From NCBI GenBank assembly GCA_020086605.1, contig JACBWW010000096.1:434001-498000 (forward strand): a DNA stretch of 64,000 bases, in the 5' to 3' direction. Within the stretch, counting starts at the first letter, position 1, and each line of letters opens with the position of its first letter. The position numbers and the translations under genes are program-made. Positions 52,001 to 63,220 of the stretch are shown in pieces. The stretch comes from Lanius collurio. Its lineage: Eukaryota > Chordata > Aves > Passeriformes > Laniidae. The notes under the pieces were generated by a model. That model was not told the origin of the DNA and made no database searches. It saw only the letters and a program-made list of their open reading frames with translations.

Positions 52001-53037
52001 CTGTAATGTTTTATGTGATTCCAAGAATTGCTTAAAAGCAATCAGAATTATTAGGTAACACAGTTTTGTGAATAATTAGCTCCTTATATTTTGCATAATA
52101 ATCTTCAGAGATCCATGGCTATTTTTGTGCTGTCTTTTCCAAACACAATGTGCTTCTTTCATCTATTACACAACATAGAGATGAGTATACTAGAAAGAAA
52201 TTGCAATTATCAAAAGATCAAATATATGATAAAATATTAAAGTATTGATCAAAGCTTTCACATTTTGGTCAAATCTATTTGGAAACACGTTCTACACTAC
52301 AAAAATATAAAAGAGCTTGTGTATATTCAGACACAGCCAGATGAACACACACACCCAGCACTAGAGAGGCACTCTTTAAAACACACCAGATCTGATACCT
52401 GAAAGATCTCTGTATCACTGAATAAAACCTTTATTCTAGTGACAACCACAGTGAGATCAGCATCACACCAAAATGCGCACTGAGACTCAATGGCTTTTGC
52501 TCTCTGAAAAGTGACAGCATTTAAAGTCCAAGATTAAAAGGGAGCCCAGGTTTTCTTCCTAAGTTTAGTGTTTACCATGTAACATCTCAAATCAAGACAC
52601 AAAAATTAAATAGATTGAAGTTTAGGGGTGGTGGCTCTTTAAGTATCACCTTCACAGGTTTATTTTTTGTCGCATCTCTAAGTAAGACAACAAACCTCCT
52701 TAAGTAGTCCTCTGCCAACTGGAGGCCTGACAAGTATGACAACTAAATAAGCTTATCTGAGCTTTGTCTAGTCATTACTAAAAATTACAACCAATAAATA
52801 GCTTGAAAATGGTATGTTAAACCTTTATACTTAATGCCAATCAAAACTGAGAGTAGCATGTAAAGATAATGAGATCCTGAGATACCACATCGTACTGTGA
52901 TAAATTCACCCATTATAACCTAAAATCTACTTTTTTCAAGTTCGTAAATATTCATAAGCTATACTTTATTTATTTCAATATAAACCTAACAAGCCTTCTC
53001 TATCTTATCACTGCTAAGATAAATAAACAACAAACTC
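49023..53037. other. Non-coding stretch, no gene seen
   Basis: AT-rich unique DNA. The block around 49790-50020 carries ERR-like AAAGTGACCTTGAG and several SOX- or homeodomain-like words, but it is no stronger than the other inferred blocks. A 13-T run lies at 50507-50519 and an A-rich patch at 50971-50991. No coding exon is recognised. Confidence 0.55.
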
Positions 53038-53335
53038 TGTGGGCCTGCAGGGCCTTGAGAGCCGTATTGCTAATACTGTTCAGCTCATGACAGGAGTGGA
53101 TTCGCTAGGCCTCAAGCCTTGGCAAAGAGAAGCGGAATTTTGAGAAAAATGCTGTGATAGTGCATTCTAGGCATACCTGTGTTAGTTAGTATGAGGCATA
53201 TGTTAAGTAATATCACTTGGCAAATATTACTTGTTCTATAAAACAAGGGTATATAAGCACAGCTAGAAGAATCAATAAATGGCCTTCATATGAGCAATCC
53301 ATGGAGTCCCGTCTCTTTAATTGGTCGCCATCACA
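53038..53335 (+). mobile_element. Solo LTR of an endogenous retrovirus, 298 bp
   Basis: The element begins TGTGGGCC at 53038 and ends CATCACA at 53335, giving matching TGTG/CACA termini. TATATAAG at 53250-53257 fits a TATA box and AATAAA at 53274-53279 a polyadenylation signal, both in the plus sense. That implies a very short R region, as in some avian retroviruses. Flanks ACTC (53034-53037 and 53336-53339) look like a 4-bp target-site duplication; shifting the 3' end gives a 5-bp AACTC, or a 6-bp repeat with one mismatch, so the class (ERV1-, ERVL- or ERVK-like) is not fixed. No primer-binding site follows, so it is a solo LTR. Confidence 0.75.
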
Positions 53336-53861
53336 ACTCTTGAAAAATAAATTTGGAAGAGGACTCTTACCATCACCTTCTGCATAAAACAGAGTTATAA
53401 TCATCCAGATAGCAAAACAATCTTGCTCCTTTTTTGTCAGACTCACACTGGCCCCAGTAAAGTTGGGCACCCCTTGACCAGCTATGGTGGCCCTGCATTA
53501 TAAAGTAACATCATGAGGAGCAGATTCATTTACAACCACCACCACTGCTCCAACATCCACCCTTTTTCTGGTTCCATAATAGCACAGACACTGGACCTGC
53601 ATAGCTGCATCAGATTCCTCAGGCTTCCTTGACTTAGCTTTCAAACAATGACCAATTTATTCCACTGGTACGGGCCAACAGGGAATAACAAAGGGAGTTT
53701 CACATATTTAGAGTGTTCTGTACATACTTAATGCATCAACACTAAGTACAGGTTTCTATTTTTGCTGATTGATTTTCACTGTAGTTTAAGCTCCAGTGAG
53801 ATGAGTGAGATTGATGAGGTAAAATAATGGGAAACAAGATTATATTTACAAATTTAAGTGA
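53336..53861. other. Non-coding stretch between LTR and CR1
   Basis: Nothing nameable. Slightly less AT-rich than its surroundings; no retroviral internal motifs were recognised. Confidence 0.5.
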
Positions 53862-54034
53862 GATTCCCAGGCTCCCTAGAGAAGTGGGCACAGCACCAAG
53901 CCTGACAGAGTTTGAGAAGCACTTGGACAATACTTTTGAGCACATGGTGTGATGCCTGGGGATGGCTCTGTGCAGGGCCAGGAGCTGGACTCAATCATCC
54001 TCGTGGGTCCCTTCCAATTCTGGATATACTGTGA
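53862..54034 (+). mobile_element. CR1 LINE 3' tail
   Basis: CACAGCACCAAGCCTGACAG, GAGAAGCACTTGGACAATAC, TGTGCAGGGCCAGGAGCTGG, ACTCAATCATCCTCGTGGGT and CCCTTCCAATTCTGGATATA, then ACTGTGA, follow the CR1 3' end in sense orientation. It belongs to the same subfamily as the 18921-20040 copy, whose reverse complement carries the same phrases. It is heavily 5' truncated. Confidence 0.92.
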
Positions 54035-57000
54035 GGCTGGGATATTTAAAAGCATTGTTTGCAAGCTAAAAGGGGTATATCTTCACTCAGCACTAGATAT
54101 CCACAATAAAAATAACCATACTACATACAAGTTACCCAATTCATCGAGATATTAATTTGACAAAGGCAACGTATTAAAATCGTTGGTACAGCTTCCGAAT
54201 CACACAGTTCCATAAATTAACTTAAATTACATGGGGAAAAAAAGGGGGATTTGCTTTTCACCACATTAAACAGCATTTCTTTAGCAGAAAGATACGTACT
54301 GATGCCAAGGAACGTCATTTTTAAGTAATAAGCTATGTGCTTAATGTTACAACTTCTAGCACCTGGCAAAATTTGTCACTGAGAAGGCCTAACAATTTAA
54401 AAATATCTGAATCAAAGGCTTATTTTTAATTTCAAATAAAATAATCACCTGTATTTAGCATTACACATATTTAGACAAGCTGCATGTCTCTGTACCCAAC
54501 CACCTCTGTCATCTCCAACTTGTCATTTTTCAATTCCAAATACGCAGACTTTTTTTTTCCCCTTGGATGACTTGTCATTGAAACTGTCAAAAACGGTAAT
54601 TATTTATGTATAGCTATTTATTATTAATCTAGCAAAATCTTCACAGACATCACACTGCTCCTGTTTGCTCATGTCACTCTGCTGCCAGCCCTGGGTTTCA
54701 CTGCTGTTGGTTTGATGCCTTTTTACACAGATCAGCCCCATTTCCCTTGTTGACCGTTTCCATAGCACAGCCCACACATGTTGGCTGCTTTGCTACTTGT
54801 GTTTGGTTTTATAAAGTTCACACTTTTTCAAACAGCTTCATGCAAGACCACAACATCTTAAAAAAACCCCAAACAAATTACATAAATGTTTTATACAGAT
54901 AAACAGCTTCAACAGATAAAAGTTTTGATTTTTTTCCCCAGTAATGGAAAACACTTGAATTTTGAGGTCCCTTCTTTTAACTGGTTTCACACGTGAAGAT
55001 TTCAGTTTTATATAAAGTCTTGAAAACTCATGGCTAAATGGGTCCAACCTAATTTTTAAACAAGATGAAAAAGGAAGAAAATAAAAACCAACCTGCCTTT
55101 CTGATGAATTAATTTTCTAGTTTGTGTAAAGTACAGCCAATAAAAAAGGTCATTTTATTTTTATGTGTCACTTAACCTTCTACTCATTATTCTACAAATT
55201 AAAGCATTTCTGCACATTGCTGTTGTCCAACTTCTTGACATATCTGACATACCCCCTACAAAAATCCCTCCTCCCCCCTCCTAATGATAAAATTGGGTTC
55301 CAATCACTGGCCAGGGTATTTTAAAGCTTTTTTTGAATTGAAGGTCTTAATGGGCAAAAAATAAATGTAAATCAAACCAAGTCTCCAGTAACAACTACCA
55401 CAGCTTCTATGTGATGACTTGGCAATAACTCTTGCATATCCTGTGAATTTTCTAAACCAATTAGATGTCATGTAGCAGTTGCACTAACACAGATTTAATT
55501 TGCAATTTTTTTTTGCTCTTCTTGATGTTTACAAGTCTCCACCTTCAATCTAAAGGAATTAACACTCTACAAGAAGAGCATAGGCTAAAATAAAATCTCC
55601 ATCCAAAAAACCCAGACAAGAGAATTCCCAGAAAAATAAACGAAAGCTACTAGACAAAGAGAATTAGAAGAACTTCTACTCAGGAAGGAGGTTCTGTCCT
55701 GTTACAGCTGAAACTTGCCACTTACAAGCACCAAGTCATCCTTCTTTGCTTTACTTCTCCTCACTCACATGCAAATTTAATAGGAATCTAAAATTTAGTA
55801 TTTTCTTCTGCAATTTTAATTATTTCAACCTTTTTTGACATTACCAGCAAGATTACCTGCATGCTTAGCTGCACTCTCATATAATTACTGTAAAAACTCT
55901 ACCTCTTCTTCCAGTGCACGTGCAGTGACTATTTGGACCAAACTTCTGCTTTATTCCCTGTCCCACAGCTGCCTCTCACAAAAACCACCCCAGTTTTGTT
56001 TCATTTCTGCCATAACACACCACCTTCAAAAATGGAACAACTCACTTGATCTGGATCCACACAACACAGCATCTCCAGATTTTTTAATGAACTCTTAAAA
56101 GCCATTACTGTAGGAAAAAAATAGTTTAATAATAACAGCAGAGTTTCAAGAGTCACATGAGAGACTTAGAAACTTTACATTAAAGCCATGAATGAACCTG
56201 CTACACTGTTCCTGGTTTCTCTACCAGATGCCTTTACTCCTGGTATGTTTATTCCTCTAGAATTTTCTTTGGGCAGGAGAAATTGTTCAGGGGTTGGTAG
56301 GCTTTAGGCTAGAGACTTGTAGATTTATTTTTCTCTTTTTTTTTTTTTTTTATTTTCCAGTAGTACACACACAGAGGGGAAAGAGCCAAAACTTTATCCT
56401 CAGGATAAGTCCAAGAAATGCTGTCCAAAAACCATACTGTCCAGTTGAAAACTCTGTACTAAACGCAAACAGAAAACTTTTAATAGCCTATTTAGCACAG
56501 ATTAAAAGCAACTTGACATAACCTTCAAGTTGCTGCCATGCCAAACCAAGAAAAAAGGGCTGAAGTCAGTTTTGCAGGCTTCATTTTGGAATAAAAAAAA
56601 AACTCATTGTGAAAGGTATCAAAAAAAATAACACAAAAGCAAGCACATTTTCTGAGCTTAATATCCTGGGCATTTTGACATCAAAGTGCTGAAAGGGGTC
56701 ACTACAATATCCATGTGGAAAAAAGGCTGCTTGGCAGGACGGCTGCCTCACTAAATGGCAAAATACAGCCAATAAAATGTAAGATTAATTTAAAACAATT
56801 ACTCTGACCATATTACTCAGGCCTGAAGTAGAATCAGTCAGTGGCTGAACTCACAGCAGCCAAGCTACAGCACCCCACACATGTGAGAACAGCACAGCTG
56901 ATGACACATTCTGAAGCTACTGTTGAGCATGCACATGCTTAAATTATGCCCACTCTTGAACACAAAGCCTACTAAACTACCACTTCATTAGTAAAATGCT

Positions 57001-57160
57001 TATTAGCTTTCCTTTCTATTTAATGTTACTAAACAAGGTACCATGAGTTGATAAACTGCCTTCAGAATTTCATCAAATTCAGTATTTTTTTTATATTTCA
57101 AGAGTTCTGGGTGGTCAGAAGAATTTTCTTCAAGTGGGTTTGAATTTTGGGGATTTTCTT

Positions 57161-57215
57161 GAGTTGTTTTGTTGTTCGTGTTTTTTTTTTTTTTTCTTAT
57201 TTTTTTATTATTTTG
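57161..57215. repeat. T-rich low-complexity run
   Basis: A 15-T run inside a T/G-rich stretch; it resembles the reverse complement of the A-rich tracts elsewhere. Confidence 0.88.
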
Positions 57216-59439
57216 GGTGGAACAGCAGGACTAAAAGCTACAGGGTTAGTTCAGGCTGGAACATCAGTGCAACCTGAAACATGATCAGGACTTGACATGT
57301 CATTTTATCAGATGATTTTTCTACACCGGAAAACAAATAAAAAACCCACACAAATGGGGAAAATTCAATGTAGGTCTTTGAGATGAGTTTCTAAAACAAC
57401 TAGAAGGCTAAACAGGTTGGAACAGATCTCATTCCCTCAATCACTATTAGTGGAAAGCATCTAAAATTCCTGGCTTTATAAAGGAATTTTATGAGGAGTT
57501 AGTCAACAAGGAGAAAAACATTTACTGATAAAAAAGGCTTCATTTTTCCCCACCTATTGACTAAGCAAGGGCTACAGACAGGAAGATTTGAGGCCATGCC
57601 TGAGGGATCACTGTAAGGGCCAAGCAAAGCACAAATCTGGGGTCAAAGAAAGCACTCTGGAAAAGGAACAAAAAGGAACAAACTCTGCCCACAGCTGGCC
57701 ACCACATCATCTGTGGGGTGCTCTGACAAGAATCAAGTCAACACAGACAAAACCCAGGCATTCACAGCTCCTGGGACTAGGAATGCCATGGGAAAAGCTC
57801 AAGCTTTTGTAACAGTTCTGGTAAATATTGCCTTACATGTTTTTCTTCATCTATATCATCATACTTTGATCATAGCTGATTGTTCAAATATCTTGATAAA
57901 GACAAGAAAATCTTGAGCATCAGCAGTTAAACCACAACATCAGAATGATTACCTCAAAAATTGGCCCAGAGTCCCACCCAGGCATGAAAGATCAACATGA
58001 TCTCACTCTTAGGCAGGAAAGACCTCATCATTTAAGACCCTGAAGAGACCAGAGAGCCAGTAGAGAAGTACATTTATTTCCTGTGGCAGGTACAGGACAC
58101 TACTCAGAACACAACTAGGGCAGCAATTTAAAAACAATAACTCCCCATGGTTACCTGCATTTCATCCCAAGTTGTTTCTAACATTGTGTCTCCCACAGAA
58201 AACCCACCTTTGTCAAGAACTGAGAATATGTAATTTCAATAGACACTGAATAATGACTGAAGGTATCTTCAGACTGCAAATATATATGTATATTTGTATG
58301 AATAAGAAAATACTTAAAGAATGACAAGCTTCCATTCTGAAATTTCTATGTAGATTCCAAAGACAAGGTAAAGTATATTTAAAAATCAGAGCAGACAGTA
58401 ATATTTTCAACAGAGATGTCTCTAAATCAGGGTGTAACTCTGCAAGAGGTCTATCATTAAATACCATCAATTTTGTGCCAAGTTCACTGAAAATTCTCAC
58501 AAACTTGAAAATTAGAATCAAAAATTCCCTGACAACACATATATACACACACACAAAATGTAATCAACTGAATTTGTAAGGGCCCAGAGTTCCAGGAAAA
58601 CAAGCAATGAAGCCAACTTTCAATAATCCCCAACAGCTCAACCATGAAGTAAAGCAATAAATTAATCACTGCCTTCCCAATTCTCATTTCCTTCCACTAT
58701 TTGAAAGGAGAAGTCTTAGAAGTAAATGCCACAGGGGAAGAGCCAGCTTAAGACTGAATGGGTCTGAACCACTGAATACCAACAAATTAATTCAAGTGGA
58801 CCAACAGTAATTCATTGCCCTTTAATGGTCAAGCCACTTCAAGTTAAAGAAAAAAACATGGATTTAAAACATATTTTTAGTCTCAAATTTGATAATTTTT
58901 CTGTTTAGTATTTCTGTAAGTTATTAAGGTGCTCTATGACCCTGAGGTAATAATCAAACATCCTGTTTTAATTCTGTGACTGATGAAATCTCTGCCAAAA
59001 GAAGTCAACATTTTTTGTACAAAACACGTGCTGAAATTAAAGTATATACACTTTTTTTTAAATTCAATGGTAATTGAGGAAAGTTAAAAGAAGGGAATCA
59101 AAATATGCAGAAATACTTTCACATGCATCAGATTAAATATGCATTTCTGCTTTTGTCTTCTTAACCACATTTTCCTAGGTTCCTTTAAATTTGACTTTCA
59201 GTGGAAAAGGTTCTACTCCTTCATAGGCTTTTGTGTGTCTAAATTTACACTTCTACGTGTCTGAATTTAGGTACTATTATTCATTCTTTATACGAACTGT
59301 AGAAATAAAGTCCCTAAAAGGTTCACTCTACACTTGCAAGATTCAAAGTAATTTTTCTCATCTCAAAAAGATGAGTGCTTTTTTCCCCCTCATAATATTC
59401 CAGATACAGATTTCTATCCTTGTCTAGAGCTCCACAGAT

Positions 59440-59760
59440 GACTGATTTGTTTTTACTGCATTAAAGACAGTGTACAGCATCTGTGACAGAGCAAAGCTAA
59501 TGTTGCACACACCTTCTGTGCACCTGTGCCTTTCATGCAAAGCACTTACCATGCTCAAAAGTTAAACTCCATGAATATCATTATCACAAAGTCTTTATGC
59601 CATTTAGCATGCAGGCATTTAATGTATTTCCAGTTTGGATACTACAACAGGTGAGAACAAGCTTCAGTAAACACATTTGTTTGCCTTCAAATTAGAAGTT
59701 TAACTGTGTTAACATACTGATTTGACAGAGATAATTAAAAGGCTCATCACGCCTAAAGCT
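59440..59760. promoter_or_regulatory. Candidate conserved non-coding element
   Basis: Contains a forkhead core GTAAACA (59667-59673), a TALE-type TTGACAG (59722-59728) and a homeodomain TAATTA (59732-59737), plus TTTCATGCAAAGC. It also holds a good plus-strand donor ACAG-GTGAGA at 59647-59656 without a convincing exon. Function is inferred. Confidence 0.27.
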
Positions 59761-60310
59761 AAATTCCCATTCCTTCAGAGTCCTGAGACTTAAAACAAAA
59801 CAAAAAAAACAAACACAAAGACTACAAAACTGTTCTACGACGAACTATTCCAACTACCATGGGTTTGTATTTTACACATGGAGGGAGGAAGTGTGCAAAT
59901 GGCAAACCTGCAGCTCCTACAAGTGAGCTGTAAGTACATGCCAGTGCTTTTGAGGGGACAGAAGGGAAACTATGTACAAAAAGCAATTTCATCACCCAAA
60001 GCACCATCTGAAATTTTCTACATGAAATCAGGCAATAGGTATCACTTCAAATTCAACATGCTATTAACTGATTTCTTAGCAAAGTGAAGGAAAAAAGCCG
60101 AACTTGAGTTTAATAAATTCTGTTGATTTCTGCTAAATTACACAAAGACTGTTAACTTAAAGCAAAGAAACTAATAATCCTTTAATCAGTCCAAAATGAT
60201 AATAAAAATAATATCTTTTATGTTTGGACTAATAATTAATCGCTTAAAATCTCCATTTGTAACTGACCTGAAATACTTCTAAATAGTGGGTTTTACTTGT
60301 ATGGGATGGT

Positions 60311-60396
60311 AGTTTTTTTGTTTTGTGGGATTTTTTTTGTTTGCTTGTTCAGGCTTTTTGGTTGTTTTTTGTTGCTGCTGGGTTTTGGGGTTTTCT
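60311..60396. repeat. T/G low-complexity tract
   Basis: T runs of 6-9 interrupted by G, GG and GGGG with almost no A or C. This is the opposite-strand version of the A/C tracts at 41414 and 43634. Confidence 0.9.
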
Positions 60397-61723
60397 AGCA
60401 AGTTTAAAATCATCTCATTTAACTTTCTTCTTTCTACATCTTTGATATTCATGGTGCTGAAAAACAATCACACTGCCTTTTAAACTAAGCTACTGGTTTA
60501 GTTGATAGGGCTCAAAATGTTAAAGAAGCAAAATCCATTAATAGGTTGGGCAGAAAAACATCATGTAATTGAGTACTCAAGGTCATCCATAGTTTTACTG
60601 TTACAAAATCACAAAGCATGTAAAGGAAAAGTTATTTTCTCCCATGTGCAAATTTCATACCACTATATGTTGATGACACAAGTGATTGTTTATTGTCACC
60701 AAAATGGGGCACAATGTGATAGTGAATTATTTCTACTGGTTAATATTTTAATAAATAACACATTTTGGTTTTGTAGTTTTACTTGAATTACTAAAAAGGT
60801 ACCAGGTTGTTCACCTGGTTGATTCATTTCACCAGGTCTTCTACTTACAGGAAAATTCACCCCTAATTTCTTTCGTTACAGGACTTAGTAATCTATCTTG
60901 TCCACAATCAGTTACACCTTCGATTCTTTCAAATTTCCAAAGCACTCTTTTAATGGATTCTTTGATATGTGCCTGTGATGTTCCAAAAGAATAAAACACT
61001 CAACTCCAAGGAACCAAACAGGAAGTGAACAGATCTCTACAATGGTGTCTGACAGGCAAGCAGCACAGAATTACAATGGGCACTTTTCAACTTACTCTAG
61101 TAGTTCAATTAATAGAATGTTATTGATAGTGGTAAAGCAAATCCATATAGATTTCATTTAATATTTGCCTTAAGAGGAAGTTTTCCTTTCAACTTTTTAA
61201 AAAAAGTTAAAAGCTACCTAATTTCTGAGATGGGGAAGAGAACAGCAGTTTTTAACAACAATTATCCAAGTTACTTTATTATCAGCTTCATGGTTTCTAC
61301 CTGTAATGTTGACATTAGTAAAAATGAATGAGTGTCACAAGTACCACAGTGCTTATGTCTGAAAAATAAGTATTTTATCACCTTCCATGAGAAAAAAATT
61401 CAATGGAAATACAGTTTAGAAATATATGGATTACTTTTTTTCTCCATAACTTCTGGAGAAGTCTTGACTGGTATTAAGATTATACTTCAGCATCTGAAAT
61501 TCCAACACAGTGAAGCAATGAATAAAAGTAAATGTGAATAACTGAAGCCTCCCTGGCTCTGCAAATATTGGAAACATGGTGCTAGAGGATGCACACACTG
61601 AGGGATTAAGAGAAGAATGACAGTACACCAACAGACACACTACTCTGGTGAGCACACAAGAAAAGCAGCCCTGACAAATAACCTCCTACCCCAGCATCTA
61701 TCCCTCAAAAGTGCCTTGCTCAC

Positions 61724-61792
61724 CTCCCTCCCCTAGAGCCTCACACACTTCAACACTTTCCCATACATCTCTCCAACTTCCCAAAGTACTCC
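61724..61792 (-). other. Possible 69-bp exon with strong splice sites (unproven)
   Basis: On the minus strand a 16-nt pyrimidine-only tract followed by TTTAG (intron end at 61793) precedes GGAGTACTTTGG, and the segment ends in GGGAG followed by GTGAGC (donor at 61723-61718). Both splice sites are near consensus. The length is a multiple of three and one of three frames is open across it. No known domain is recognised; a non-coding RNA exon or a chance pair is equally possible. Confidence 0.25.
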
Positions 61793-62071
61793 CTAAAGAA
61801 AAAGAGAGAAGCACCCAAAACTCCCAAAGTAAAGGGCACTTCACCTCTTCAGTTTGTCCGGCAACAAAGTAAAAGGCATTTTGATTCAGCATCCAAAAGC
61901 AACCTGGCACACCCTGCACAACCACAGCTGAACTTCAGAGATGACACCAGAAACGCCCACGAGGCAAGAGGTGAAGGGCTTGGGCAACAAAAGCAGATCC
62001 TGGTAGCCCAAAGTCTCCAGTACAGAACATGAGTTAAGAGCAAGTGTTTCCTGAATGCCCTGCAAAGATCA
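61793..62071. other. Non-coding stretch, pyrimidine/purine-skewed
   Basis: Continues the GC-richer patch that starts near 61540. Nothing else is recognisable. Confidence 0.5.
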
Positions 62072-62111
62072 GTGGGGTGGTTTTTATCTTCTCAGATAAA
62101 AACCACCCCAC
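62072..62111. repeat. Perfect 18-bp stem hairpin, 4-nt loop
   Basis: GTGGGGTGGTTTTTATCT (62072-62089) is exactly complementary to 62094-62111 across the loop TCTC. A perfect match of this length next to itself is far beyond chance. It points to a local inverted duplication by template switching, or to a fold-back artefact. It abuts an A/C tract. Confidence 0.95.
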
Positions 62112-62145
62112 CAAAAAACCCAACCCAACCAACAATAACAACAAC
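62112..62145. repeat. A/C low-complexity tract
   Basis: AAAAAACCC, AACCCAACC and AACAATAAC units; G-free until about 62147. Confidence 0.85.
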
Positions 62146-62271
62146 CAGAACAGCTTCTTTTTAATCCCTTTTGCATAATACATTAAATGGTTAGTTTTAT
62201 CACACCAATTTGTTAAGATCCACTCAGTCAACACTCAAAGCAACACTGGGCAGCACAGAACAACATTTTTC

Positions 62272-62336
62272 TGCGGTTTGGTTTCTGGGTTTTGTCAGGC
62301 TTTAGGGGTTTGTTGCCCTTTTTTTTTTGCTTTGCT
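62272..62336. repeat. T/G low-complexity tract
   Basis: TTTGGTTTCTGGGTTTTG and similar words, with a run of about 11 T. It has the opposite strand sense to the A/C tract only 130 bp away. Confidence 0.85.
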
Positions 62337-62339
62337 GTC

Positions 62340-63020
62340 TTTGATGGTTTGTTTGGCACTTCTTTTTGAAGAAGGTATTATCTGGATTGTCTTAATTACC
62401 CTTGGCAAACTAGGGGACATGATCTTTAATTATTAGCTTGTTTACTGCCAAATTAAATATATTCTGTTCCACTGGCATTTCTATAGACCCCTTAATCTTG
62501 GGCATAAAAACAACTTGATATGATTTCAAAAGATAATGATTGAAAATTGAATATTAATTTACTCTAGCATTTTGCCTTTTACTGTCTTGAAAATTATACA
62601 TAAGTATGTGTGTATGTATATATAATGAAAGCTAACTCATATGGCAGCCTTTTTGTAAACAAGTAGGGATGGATGTTCATTGGATATAAAGCATTTTGGA
62701 GCAGGGCTTCTTTTGGAATTGTATTGTGACATGATATTTGACTGAATGCTACAATTATGAACAAAACACTGCATACTGAACAAACATTTTACAGCTTTCT
62801 GTGTGACATGGCTATTTACGTACACTTAATTTTAATGAGCGATTCTGTCATGGAAAATAAACATGTCTTCACGGTTCAATAAATGAGTCTGTTGATTAAC
62901 CAAATCTGACAGATTTTAGACTCTAATGTTTTAATCCTCTGCCACTATCCATGATGCAATTTCTGCTAAGCTAAATATTTAAATTTGAAGTAATAATTTT
63001 TGTTGCATCATCAGGAAGAA
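62340..63020. promoter_or_regulatory. Candidate conserved non-coding block
   Basis: Long, largely run-free block with forkhead cores TGTTTAC (62439-62445) and GTAAACA (62655-62661), a homeodomain-like TTAATTATTAG near 62426, a TALE-type TCTGACAG near 62905 and TTGATTAACC near 62892. There is no coding character. Function is inferred from motif content. Confidence 0.3.
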
Positions 63021-63173
63021 ACCTTTACAGATTAGTTTTTGCAAATTACAAAGCATTAAAAACTTGTAAAACAAATCTGAAAACACATATTCCAGCCGCT
63101 GGTTTATATAATTCCAATGAATTAATTTTGTATTTTTCATACAGAAACACATTATACATTCTAATTATTAACT

Positions 63174-63220
63174 GGAAAAAAACCAAACAAACAAAAAAAA
63201 ACACTCCAAAAAAAACAACA
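63174..63220. repeat. A-rich low-complexity tract (A runs with C)
   Basis: A runs of 4-9 separated by CC or C; same class as the tract at 41414. Confidence 0.88.

Larger units (their letters stand above)
54035..61723. other. Non-coding stretch, no gene seen
   Basis: AT-rich unique DNA with T-rich runs at 56326-56357 and 57161-57215, a short TA/CA-rich patch at 58270-58290 and 58535-58560, and a T/G tract at 60311-60396. The block at 59440-59760 is listed separately. No coding exon is recognised. Confidence 0.55.

Noticed and set aside
53336..53861. Possible internal retroviral region after the 53038-53335 LTR
   Set aside because: No primer-binding site directly after the LTR, no recognisable retroviral motif and no second LTR; a solo LTR explains the data.
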